From: Astropecten irregularis
Taxonomy: Eukaryota > Echinodermata > Asteroidea > Paxillosida > Astropectinidae
Length of the DNA: 64,000 bases
NCBI GenBank assembly: GCA_963971285.1
Contig: OZ020248.1
Location: 18,476,001-18,540,000, forward strand
Direction of reading: 5' to 3'
Made by a program: the position numbers and the translations under genes. Shown here piece by piece: positions 1-12,900 of this stretch (position 1 is the stretch's first letter; every line of letters begins with the position of its first letter). The notes below the pieces were generated by a model. It was not told where the DNA came from and did not search any database. It was given only the letters and a program-made list of their open reading frames with translations.

Positions 1-123
1 TTGTTGCGTAACTTAAGCAACATTTTCCTGCCTTGGTTGCACAAGTTATGGCCGTTTCACGAAACTTACGCAACATTTGTACGTTACGTAAGTTACGCAA
101 CATTTCGTGAAATCGGCTGCAGT
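1..123. repeat. Foldback element with ACTTACGCAACATTT arms
   Basis: Inverted copies of the TTACGCAACATTT word end in CGTGAAATCGGCTGCAG, the same terminus as the palindrome at 6292-6424. Its left end may lie outside the window. Confidence 0.55.
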
Positions 124-284
124 TTTGTATGGTTTGGATGGCTTTGCCTATAATCAACTTTTGAAAATTTTTAAGAATCTTTTCCTGATAGTCGGTGTCG
201 CTGCGGTTTTTCTGTGTGTCATTTCACAAAGTCCATAAATCCATGTTTGAGCACATAAGACACTAATGTACAGTATAAATGCAT

Positions 285-424
285 TGGGGTCAATTTCATG
301 AAGCTCTATGATTGATTGTAACTCTAGTTACGAAGGATAACCCATCGTATCCTACTAAGGGCTGCAATGCATCATAAGTCCTATGATTGATAGTAAGTTA
401 CAATGAGTTTGGTGAAATCGGCCC
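285..424. repeat. Family 3 foldback element (about 135 bp)
   Basis: Ends read GGGGTCAATTTCATGAAG and GGTGAAATCGGCCC. The interior carries TTACGAAGGATAACCCATCG, shared with the copy at 56962-57092. It lies downstream of the last visible VWA3A exon. Confidence 0.65.
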
Positions 425-484
425 ATGTATTCGTAAGGATATTCATAAGTTATTATGACTGAATGAAGAGTATGTCTGACTTAC

Positions 485-3400
485 TCATCCTGACAGTTGA
501 ATGAGATGGTGTGTATTTTAACTCCTCGGATAGTGTTGACCTGGGCGATTTCTCTCAGTACTCTAGACGTGCTACTGTCTGGTTTACCATCTGTTAGTAG
601 GTATATAGCTTGTACATCTTTGTCCTTGAATGCATGCTGTAAATCAATCAAAAGATTAACCCAGAGATGAGAAGATGCAGTTCATTCTAGCAAAAATCTA
701 CAGTTTCAAATACTATGGTGTTTTTAAGAGGCATGGTGTGGTTTCATACGCAAGGGGAGATGTGGTAGTTGCAATGACACATATGACACTTGGGTCGCAC
801 ATTACATCATTGACATTATATCGTGGAATTTACTACGCACGCAAGTCGGCAAAGAATGATGGCGCAGGCCGGAAGGACATCGCACATCACAAATATCTGC
901 ACATATTTTGTGATATGCCATAAATGATGTGCGATACATCGCACATCACAAATCTGCACACATTTTCTTTGTGTTATTTACCGTATATATTGTAGCATGA
1001 TACATATTGTAGTTCTGAATAATCTTTGTTTGATCATCAAATAACCACAAGGGAAACTGAATGAATAATCTTTTTTTTGTTTAGTTACGGTACAAAGAAC
1101 TCAAGTGAAATGTAAACATTATAAAAACAGCGGTCAACTGCCACGACATGCGCAATAACGGATGCAGTTAGTGGTTGTGATTCGCCCATAATGTCATATG
1201 TCATGGCAGCCACAAATATGCATAATGACACTATAGGCTGTGTGCATGTACTTAGGGTTTGGATGGGAGTAGGTACTGTGGGATGGAGTTGGTGATAGGC
1301 TAGGGTAGTGGGTATACATACAGTAAGGCTTGAGTCTTACCATTAGTGCTTCCAGTGTACATGTATTCCCAGCAGGAGCAAACGTTGAGATCCATCTGAC
1401 TGCATCATGGCAGTTAATATCTGTTGGCTCCACCAGACCATTCCTCCATGGTTCAATATCTCCAGAGAAACGAATGATGTTAAAGCTACATGCAAAAAAT
1501 AACACAACTTTAATTAATTTCCATATTACTGTTATTACATTTACACATCTACAGGTATGTTATTCCTTGTAAAGCTGTTGTATAGCATGTTGTAGACAAG
1601 TTTTTGTACACTTAGAGCTTTAGGTTTACAATCCTCTCATCACTTCATTGTATCTTTGAATTAATGGGGCGGGGCAGGGCGGGGCAGGGTGGCAGCAGGG
1701 AAGGGACAGGGAGGGGACAGGTAAAATGTTCACATTTTCTAGCAACAAGGTGTTCTTAGGATATCCTGTATCCGATATCTATGTTTTTTAATGTCACTTT
1801 TTAAGGAGGAGTGACACTAACCCATTAAAAACATTCTGCAAAATAAACAAAATGAATATCATCTTTAATGCCTTACGTTCTAGACATTTGTTGTTTCATT
1901 ATGTAAATCATACATGCGTGTTAAAAATAATTGTTTTTGGTAAAAGCCTGTCACCTATTAACAGGTAACAGGCTTTTACCAAGCTCTTGATCCTTCCCCT
2001 AACTCTCTCCACCCCTCCCCAAACCCCCCCCCTTTTTTGACACCCCTTGCTTTTTGTTATTGCTTATTGTTATTGCCCTTTTTGTTATCTGTGATTGTAC
2101 ATTTTTTGTTTCTTGTTCTCTTGAATTTGGCCGAATAAATAATAATAATAATAATAATGAAACCATCACTTACATGTCGCTAAGACACAAGATGAATGCT
2201 TGCCAAGGCCTACAGCAACAATTCATATAAAGTGTTCTTCCATAGTACATTTCATCACTACCACTAAGCACACTTATCACTACTACCTAGTAACAGTAAA
2301 CATGTGTCCATTAAGAATTACCTAATACATGTAGTTCTTGTCAGTTTAATAATATCACTGGAGACATGTATCCCAATCTACCAATGTTTGCCTATATTGA
2401 GTGTATGACTGGTACATGTACATTTACATGTGTGCTGTCACTCACTGGTCTATGCACACAATGGACTGTTAATAACATGATTTGCTTGGCAACAACAAAC
2501 AACTGCATCTCCAAGCATTCACTGCCCATAGTGTATCATCACTATGGTCAAACCATGGATAACAAATACACGTATTACGTATACACTAGGTCATTTGTAT
2601 GCTATGTAAAATAATTTGAAAATGGAAGGCAAGAGCCACAATTCAACTGCTCGGTCGCTTTGGGTTTTTGTTTTCATTCATATTTTTCTTCAATTATGTA
2701 TTTGTTCAGTTCCATTTGAAGAGCATTTCAGCATGCATTCATCATTGAATTTGATACCATTTAAGCATAAATTCAAAATCAATGTGGTTAATTAAATCCC
2801 AAACCAGATACTAGAAGTAGTATATTCTGACTGATCCACTACAATGTACTAGTATTGTTCTGTTAACATTTGTGATATTTGATTAACTTATGCAATTATG
2901 AATGACGCTCCATAAGGTCTAGGCTACTACATGTACACATCAGTGATTGAATCTTAAAGGTATGAAACTAGTAATGATCAAAACAAAAACAATTATTTAG
3001 GTTTTGTTTGCACGCTTGTACTGTTTGTAATGCCTATCACCTATGAAAAATTTCCCCTTTAAATGGTGTCATTATTAAGAATCTGAATGACACACACAAA
3101 CAATAATATGAACATTGACATGCTGTCCCTTTAAAACAACTCTATTGCAACATTCAACCAGGGATATGATCTTTGTTTATGTGTTATATCAAGGATCTGA
3201 ATGAACTCATTCACTCATTCACTTTTTGTTCCTGTTTGTCGGTTTGTCAATTTGTATGTTGTGGAATGGGCTGTTTACTGTTTGTCTTGTCCCTTTCCAG
3301 CTTTGTACTCCGTTTTATTGGAATATGCTTCCAATTAAATTCAATTTAATACCCATTTGGTGCATATTGCATTAAATTTGTATTTCATACATAAACAATA

Positions 3401-6400
3401 TGCACATATGGCAAATCTGTGGAATATGAAGCAGAATTTTCATTTGTATGTGTTTTGGGCTTGATGTAATTGAATTACTGTGATTTCCATGAATGGCTAG
3501 AAAATGTAAAAAATATTATCAAAATATTTGCAATTTCAACTTAAAATTGAACTGGAAATAAATACAGACAGGTACACGGACAAAAATATTGAATAATACA
3601 GCTGACAATAGCAAAGATACTACATGTATATCGATTTTCATGTGAATTTTTTTTCAATACAATAAGCATGGAGGTATAAGTTGTAATATGAAGATGTCAG
3701 ACAAATGAAAATAAAGTAGTGAAAACAGCTACAATGTGAGTTTCAGACCCTTATCAACTCTTTGCTCACAGGGCAACAAGAAGAAAGTAAACACAACAAG
3801 GCACACTTGCTTTGAAAAAACAGGACAATTGACTTCAATAATAAGCACAGTACACCAAGCATGCAATCAATTAGTCCATTATGTGCTTCACATAGAGCTA
3901 AGGTGAGGGTATGCAATCCATGACAGGATTAAATGGAACTGTTTATACAGGACATTACATGCATGACAGTCCTGAATATAACTGTAGTATATGGACAAAC
4001 CTTGAGAGGTTATTTTACTGCTTGTGAAATCAAGCACAGTCCTATTAAGGCTTGATTCACACACTGTGCTGACTGGGATTTACTCAAGTGTGATGAGTCT
4101 ATCTAGTTATGTTGAAACGTCTCACAGTGGACCATTTGTGGTGCCAGATTAGCTGCTAAAAGCAGACCAGTGCAGTTGACCTGTTTCACCTAGCTAATGC
4201 AGTGCCTTAATGGTAAACCTCAGTGTTATATTTCAATCTACTCTGTGTTGAATATCGTGCAGTTGCTGAAGACACATCTCATCGTGCGTATGTTAATTTC
4301 AATCCGGATTTCTGATCTCTTTTATTAAGGAGACATTTTCTCGGCATGTTACATATTTCTTGGGTTAAAAACTGATGTAACCATAAATTGTCAAATGATA
4401 TTTTTGGCAGCGAAAAAATAGGCTGACCATATTAATTTTTTGAATGAGGAATGAATGAACCACGAACCATATGTAACTGACTGATACACCTCTTCCTATT
4501 AAAAATATTGGACATAACTCACAGTTTATTGCTACATACTCTGAGCTTGTTTGTGCATTCCCACTTAATATGTGTATCTTTACTTGCATGTTCTTGTCCT
4601 CTTGTCATTGAGCCTCTAAGAAAGATCCTGGTAGGATTAAAATGTCAAGCCCTCCTAACTCCAAGCATTTTAAAAATAGGACAATTTGAATTTTCAACAA
4701 TTTGGCAAAAATGTCATTTTACCAATCTATAAGAATAATGTCTGAGTTTTCACAAATCATCAGCGCATGTTTGGTCACAAAATACTTGCGGCATCCTGTG
4801 CCTAATTTTCAGAGGTTATACTCAAAAGTTGCATTCCAACAAGTATGTAAAAACAATATTTATATAGCTTTATTTGTTTTTTCCATCTATACCCTGAACA
4901 AGGCATGAATGTAGCCAATGTAGCATACTCAATGGATGAGTAATAATGCTGATTCTAGCCGCCTATCCTGTAACTGCTATTGTGGGCTAACAATGTCCTG
5001 TACAGATTCAATAATACAAGGACACAACAACATTCTTTCTCCATTCAAATGCATGCGGAATGCAATTATTGATGGTGTGAATGCATCAACAGAAGTATTC
5101 ATAGCAAATTCTTTACATGGATATATACAATCAAATGAAACCAGCATAAACTAGACATTGTGGTTGTGGGAACAACCACTAGGTGTTCGGGGTCTTATTT
5201 CGTAGTGGAACTGTTATGTGAACATATTGGAACGTATTTTGATCAATCGTCCCTGATGTAATGGCATATCGAAATACATGTACACTAAAACTGCGTGACT
5301 GAACAAAAATACTGATCATACTGATTGCTGTATTAGTACACTGACTGATAGAGTATAGAAAATGGTGTCACCTTTAAATATACATAACATTGGCTGGACA
5401 ATAACTTCCGGTCAGTTCATCACAGCTAACTGAACATTTACAGAAGTCATTGAATGCATACGATGTATATATTTTACAATTTTCACCGATGTACGTCATG
5501 TAAATACTAAGTAAACAGTATTTGAATAATTACATAATTTTCCCTTTAAATGAGCATAACTTCCGGTTGAATGACGTCACAGATTTGAAACTTCACGAAC
5601 ATGTCAAGATGCAAAAGAGCTTCACACATACTAAATTTGGTGGAAATTCATTGTTCACTTTCGGATTACGTAATCACTGTATATCTTTAATCAACCGTAG
5701 AGGGCGCTATATAGCCCGTATGACGTCATCATTTATGTTTTCTGAAAGCCCAAGACCTTCTCTATCTTTGATCCATTGAAGTTTTTTTTGCCCAAATCCT
5801 TCCGTTTTCGAGTTATTTTGAGTCAAACTTCAACTTCCGGTAACACCGGAAGTGGAGGTCATTTGTACACAGCACTGAATATATTAATTGTTGAGATTTA
5901 CGTGTTGAGTAACATATGTCAATATCAAAATCGTAGGTCATGTAGTTCTGAAGTTATGGCGCACCAAAGTTTTTCCTAAAAACACGTGTAATTTGATACC
6001 CGATGACGTCATCATGACGTCAATCTTCTAAATACAACTTGGGATCACGACCGAAGTTCCCACCAAGTTTCAAGTCAATATCTTGTAACCGTGATATAGA
6101 AGTCCTGCTGACAAGTTTGGGAGGAAAAAAAATGGAAAAAAAAAACTCGAACAATTTCAATAGGTGTTCGGCTTGAACCCGAACACCTAATAAACTGGGT
6201 TTGAAGAATAACATGACATATTGAAATATCAAGGACTCTATATTCGTTTATTATGGGTGCCGATATGTATAATGGGCCCAATTCTACATAGCCGCAGCCG
6301 ATTTCACGAAACTTTACGCCATGGCGTAAGTCCAACTTACGCAACAAATGTTGCGTAAGTGGCGCAACATTTGTGGCGTAAGTGGACTTATGCCATGGCG

Positions 6401-6911
6401 TAAAGTTTCGTGAAATCGGCTGCAGAATAGCAGGAAATACAGTTTGGTTAGGGAAATGTGCAAGGTTATAAGATTGACTCGACAACATACCATTTTGTCA
6501 GTATTACTATTTTTACACAAAGGATATTAGGGATACAGGTAAGCATCTGAGAGTGAATATTTGGGAGACATTGGAAATTAGGGAGACATGCTACCTTGTA
6601 AAGACACATCTTTCTCATCCATATTTTAATAGAAGACAGAGAATGCTCTCAATATGAGCATTTGTCAATTTCAAGTTCATTGGTTTGGAGAATGTTTAGA
6701 AATAAGTCAATAAAGTTTGTGCAAGACCCTATGGGAAAGTCTTATTAGGTTCCCATCCTCGGTTATTATTATCACAATATTTTTATTTGGATGACTAGGA
6801 TTACCTGATGTTTTCTCGCTTGAACTGGTCCCAGATGAGAGCTACCATCTCCTGTTTCAGCTCATCCATGTGAGACACCATGGACCCAGAGGTGTCTACT
6901 AGGACTATCAC
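485..6911 (-). CDS. VWA3A: VWA3A third VWA domain (exons 26-28)
   Basis: Exons 6805-6911, 1341-1485 and 485-636 encode the most canonical VWA domain of the protein. The first beta strand and MIDAS read VIVLVDTSGSM. The middle exon carries FNIIRFSGDIEPW, and the last carries AIYLLTDGKPD followed by the strand VKIHTISFNC. DTSGS plus the TDG aspartate give a complete metal-ion-dependent adhesion site by family rules. The domain runs off the left edge, with a split codon left at 485. Confidence 0.85.
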
Positions 6912-9900
6912 CTGTAAGATAGATGATGGAGGAGATTAAGATTCATGGGACTGGAAATATTAAACACTGTCAACAATCTGCATTTTACGGAAGTTAAAAG
7001 TGGACATCCAAGTTTTCTGAGTTTCTGAGATAATTATCTCAGAAAGACATCAATCTGTGATATCTAATCTCCTTCCCTGATATGTTAACTCGGAAAGACG
7101 TCTTTCTGAGATATGGAGAACCGCAAGCTTGCGTAGTCTACAGCAATGTGCATGATCTAATGCTAGCGTACGGTAGACATGATATCACGGAAAGACGACT
7201 ATCTGAGAAGTTACTGAGAAAGACTCTGAAACTACTTGGATGGTCACTTTAATATCTAAATATTAAATGGATAAAATGCTGGGCTTCTTAGTTGGTATAA
7301 CAACTGGGTGGGGTGGGGTGAGTTTACGCTAACTGACCTTCTTCTCGACCACTGCACCGAATGTCCTCCGGCTGGCGCCCAGCAACCACTGCAGTCTGCG
7401 TAGGTACCTGCGAAGTACCAGTTCAATCTGTGCTTCATAGTCTTGTAGCTCATGAGCTTGCATCTGTAGATGTCTCACGGCTCCCTGATGAGTCAATCAA
7501 TGCAATATCAAGCCAAATGAATCCACATAGTCAATGCACAGATATCCTGGTTCCATTTATCTTTCCTTGGCAGAAACACTTCTTGTCTGCCGTGTGGCGA
7601 CATTTCCTAATATATTTGTCCAACTTCAGCACAACTATCCAACGCACACATGGCTCATGTTGAAGTCACTCATAGCACTTGAAATTGACTACAAATTTAT
7701 GATTTTGATCATCTTTGCTTTTTAATTTTGAAAATGTATTGTTAGAAAAGTGATGCAATTATAATTGTCAAGTGGTCCATTTCACCAAACTCATCGTAAC
7801 TTACTATCAACCATAGGACTTGAGTTACGATTGATCGTAGGGCTTTGTGAAATTGACCCAAGAATTCCCTAAGTTATGCATTATATCACAGACACAAAAC
7901 CCATCATTTAATTGATTTCATGTATTATTGTCACCTAAATCAGAATATGGTTTAATTACCCTGTGAATCGACGAATGCTTTGCAGCATATTTCATTAAAA
8001 ATGCTTGAAACTTTGGAAAAATCCTTAGAACCTATCTTGTTATGATTTCAGGCTATTCATTCACACACAAGCATTTGTAATATTAATGAAGGTACGCCTT
8101 CAAAAATCATTGGCAAAGCTTTAACAAATTTTGAAACAGCATTATGTTCATTGCTGTTTGGAAAGGAGTTAAAAATCCTATTCACATCTGCTAATCTTTT
8201 TTCTGGAAGTCTCAAACAAATATTGCACTTTTCCAAAATTACTCCAATATATCAGGTTTCTGATATATTTTGATAAACCTTATGTGTCAGAAAAATGTCT
8301 GTAATATAAAGACAAAAAATCAGACCAGAATTATTAGATGAAATACATATGCAGCTCATTACCTTAATGTTGACGCTTGGGAATATGGTGCAGTATCTGA
8401 TAGAAATATCACAACAGAAAAGAAAATAACTTTTCAATCTAAAAATAAAATGTGAAATCAAACAATATGAAAAAAAGAACAAAGAAAAATTGACTGGAGC
8501 GGGATTCGAACCGGCGACCTCCTGAATACCGTACAGGCGCTCTACCAACTGAGCCATCCAGCCTTACGTTGGTGGTGACCCCAATAGTCAACTATATTTG
8601 TTCGTTTGGCAGTCAGAAGCCATGAAACCACGCACACACCACCACACCCCAGGGATCGTTTCAATGATACACGCATCAATGCTGCAACCTGGGAACAGTA
8701 CATGGGGGATCACTCAAAGAGGATACGGCTTTCTAATTAATATATACGTGAAATAACCACAAGGGAAACTGACTGAGTCAGTTTGTGGTTATTTCACGTA
8801 AATATGGAAAAGAAACGTTTTCTTCTTTAAGAAGGCACAAAGGCCATGACAGAACAACAGAGGCCTGGTTTTATCACACTATGTTATTCATACTACATGA
8901 AACAAACAAACAAACAATGACTGCAAACCCAGTCATGACTAAACGAGTCTACAAAGATCAGCTTACTTGGCAGTAACTGCTTTGTTGAGTGTACCGATGT
9001 GACGCTTAGCATGAGAGCATTCCGGACCAGATACCAGCTTGTTCAGATCTAACCTCAATTTGCTCAAACTATACAACTTCAGCCACTGTAGGAATAAACA
9101 ATAACAGTCTCAGTTCACAATAGCATCTTTTCTAACATGAGGACAAACAAATAAAAAGGCAGAGATAAGCACACGTACATTACCAGGTACCTATTTACTA
9201 ACAAAATTAACCTTCACCCAGTAGCACCCAATAGCTCCCAGTAGTACCTAGCGGCACCCAGTAGCACTCAGTAGCACCCAGTAGCTCACAGAAAGCACCC
9301 AGTAGCACCTAGCAGCACCCAGTGTAAATCACCTGCCTTCTTGCCAATCTTATGTTCTTCCATGTCAGGCATAATGGGCTAACTTGACTACCCTTAACCC
9401 TCCACCCAACTAACTAGCAGCACAAGTTAGCACCCGTTACCATTCAGTAGCACCCAGTAACTACCGGAAGCACCCAATAGCACCCAGTAGCACCCATTAA
9501 CACCCAACTAGCAGCACCTGTTAGCACTCGTTACCATCCAGTAGCACCCATTGCTTACTACCTACCTCTTTGCTTGTCTTGAGTTCCTCTCTGTCAGGTA
9601 TAATGGGATGGTTGATAGCTTTCCTTACACTCTTCTTCTTGCTTAGGATGTCTGGGTACTGTTTGTATACAGTTCCTATTATCAACAAACAATGACAAAC
9701 AATTTCTTTGATTAATTTAACAAAACATTCTCAAAATGTCCTAAAATTTTCTACTATACTGAAATTTGATATGACACAAATCTTTGTGCAATTTAACTTA
9801 TTCTTAATTCTTAAATATTCTTAATGAATACCTAAAGGGAACAGACACATAAGGGGACTAGGGAATACAAGAAAATAACTTATACAGGGGAATGAACAAC

Positions 9901-12900
9901 AATAATTATTATTGATTTCTGCAAGGATTCCTATTTCTAGAACTGCAAGCTTTCATGCCTGAATAATTATTGGCGAGAGGGCACAGAACGAATGTTCAGT
10001 TTTTAGAGGCAACAAATACCCCAGGAAACACTCACAGAATAGAGACTGTCAAATCAAAGCAGGATTCAAACCCGGTCCATAGCAGTGGATACTATGCCAG
10101 TCAGGCCTCCCCTGGTATACCTAAACCTAATGCACACAAGATATACCACTAAGTGACATAGAGACTTACCCACTTCATTCTTAAATTCTGTATAGAAGAC
10201 CTGCTTAGCTGGTTTACCCTTATGAGCACTGCTAGGTCTCTTAGGCTTCTTATCCTTCTCAGATGCAAGTCTGTTAGAATCTATCTCTGCATAAATAAAC
10301 AAGTAGTCATGGAAAATGGATAACAGTTTCATAGCCAATACAATCTGAAATCTCCATCGCCAGCTTTGATTCCACACACACAAAATCACATATTGGATAA
10401 CATACAGCAATTAAAAACAATTTCTGAATCTGTCAAAAAGTGACAACACTGACAATTTCTGAATGATAAAATCCAGTGACATTAATACCGAATCCATACC
10501 AATGTTGATGTCCATGAGTAGTGATATACAACATACACGAGATGACACTTACTGATTGGATCTTTCTTGGCACTAGAGGGCCTGCTTCTGGGTAATGACT
10601 TAGTATCTTCCTTGTCCTTATTCTCAGTGATTTGCTGTAAGGTCAGAAAAGCATACAAGATTTACTCACAGCCAAGGCATACAAATAATTTATGTCAGTC
10701 ATAAAGTTAATGTGGTAAGGGTCACTAATGTTCCAGGTAATTGTGAGGTTTTGATCTCGAAGATCAAAACTGTTTTCGGTATTTTGTTAATTCATTTCTG
10801 GAAAGTACAGCATTTTACAGCATTTTAGGTAGAACAATTTTAACGGTATGTTTCTACTATCACCATCTTTATACCCTATAAAATAGAAAAATACAAGTAT
10901 CACTATATTGACTAATAAGAGTTTAAAATGCAACAGCTACTGTACTTCATCAGATGCAACCCTGTAAGTTATACGTAAATCTGTGAACATATCTGTTTTC
11001 ATTTCATACCAAAGTATGATAGGACCTTTAAGACTCATCATGTTGTTACTAAAGTTCAAAGTAGATAGTTGGGTTTATGTACTCACCAGGCGAGCTAGAC
11101 TAAGCTCTGTGTGCTTGGGGGCTGGTAAAGCTTTCTTCTTAGCTGAGCTAGGTCTCATTGGTAGCATCTTAGGCTGATCATCCATTGAACCATTCATCAA
11201 CTCAGCTTGCTGCAAGGAACAGGCAAAGACAATTGAAAGAAAAAACTGATGAGACTTAAAACATCCATTACTCTAGGACATTTTCATTGCCTTTCTTTGT
11301 TATTATATTAGCTGACCAGAATTTCCGTTCATTCATTAATGTTCTGTTTGTATGTATGTGTTGTCTGTATGTCATGTCTGTCCAAAGGCTGTTCCCTATA
11401 AGCCCCGGCTTCCCCAAACAGCCTCCATACTTATTTATTCCATGATGCTTCTGCTATTGTTCTTGTCCATTCTTATCTTGTTTGACCCATGTCATATTAA
11501 TCTATACACATATATTCTGCCTACAATTAATTTCTTGGAATGTATTACTTTCTTATGCTTATTTTGCATTGTATATCCTTAAAAAGTATTGAAACAACTG
11601 TGAATTGAATTGAATTGAATTGAACCCAATAGTTGAATTGTGAAATGATGTAGCTACCCTCTGCTTTGCATACAGATACTTACATATTTTGGAGACTTCT
11701 TCTTGACAGAATCAACCAGCATTGCACACTGAAATACAATCAGACAATATCAGACATGTCAGATAAAAAAAAATCAAGAAAACAATACACAGAATATGAG
11801 ATACCATTCCACCATTCAGTGATTCAGACAATTGTCAATTTGTATGTCTGGATCAAAAAAATCGTACGGAACATATAAACGTTTCAAACTGTCTCAAACC
11901 AACTTATTAACCAATATAATGATATGAAATACAAAATGTCCAACACTTAATCAAAAGTTCTGTAACATCATGAAATATCTCAAGTGAAAATTTATCATTT
12001 AATTGATTACTTATTCTTGTATTTGACTTGAGCTGACCCACCTTCTGAGAGTAATTAACAGCTTTATCCATCTCACTCAGAATGGACTTGATGTCATCAC
12101 TCTCAATGATGCCCGTCTCTCTGAACCAATGGAATCTTCCGTTAGTCACATGGGCCAGCGTCCGTAGACACTCTGCTGTCTGTGTGATGTTGGCATAGCG
12201 ACCAGGGATGGCGCCATTGCTGTCATAGTCGTCCACGTTGAAGAGGATGGAGTGGAGATGTGTGGATTGGCCGATAGTTGCTTCCTCTATGAAGGAACAG
12301 ATGACTTCAGGAAGCTGATCAGGAATCCCGCTGGTGAACAGGTAGATGCCATCCACAGCTACACCAAGAAAAATCAATCAATCAATCAGTGGGAGCATGC
12401 ACTGCTGCAGCGCATTGGTACTCCTTCGGTTTTCTGAAAGCCATCCCCCAAGCAGCCACGCAACCCATCCCCATCTCAGCAATGGGAGCATGTGCTGCGG
12501 CAGTGCATTGCCACATCTACCTTTGAGTGGTACTCCTTCGGTCTCCTGATAGCCATCCCCCAGGCAGCCATGAGACCCATCCCCATCCCAGCAAAATAAC
12601 GATCCATCTGACGCAACTACGTGTCATGTGGATGCCCTACAAGGCGAGTCCTTCTAGTAGGTTCTCTTAAAGAGAGAATCCGCCTGGCAGGATCACTCGC
12701 AGGGAATCTAGCCACATGACCGTAAAGTCACATCTGGCGCTCACATATCATGCAGGTAAAAGGCTTCATCTGACTCTCTCCCCGAGTAAGATACTAGCTA
12801 GACACACGGTCTGACAATGATATTGATGGAGACATTTTAGCTCTTAGTCTTGTCTGAGATATGCATGGGTCTGCAGTGGTTTGTAGTGATGAATCCATAT

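Larger units (their letters stand above)
1486..6804. other. VWA3A intron 26 (5.3 kb)
   Basis: The largest VWA3A intron. It holds a G-rich run near 1665-1735, a hairpin at 1937-1982, an AAT microsatellite at 2134-2159, a Penelope-like fragment near 4612, a 1.0 kb element at 5180-6189 and a foldback at 6292-6424. I see nothing recognisable in 2160-4600. Confidence 0.6.

Noticed and set aside
8496-8564. tRNA gene on the minus strand
   Set aside because: Good A and B boxes, but C replaces T33, the anticodon stem has a mismatch, and the same unit recurs with shared flanks at five other places. It is part of a SINE.
10060-10115. tRNA-like segment on the minus strand (GGGTTTGAATCCTG)
   Set aside because: Only a B-box-like word; no stems or A box could be laid out, and no second copy was seen.
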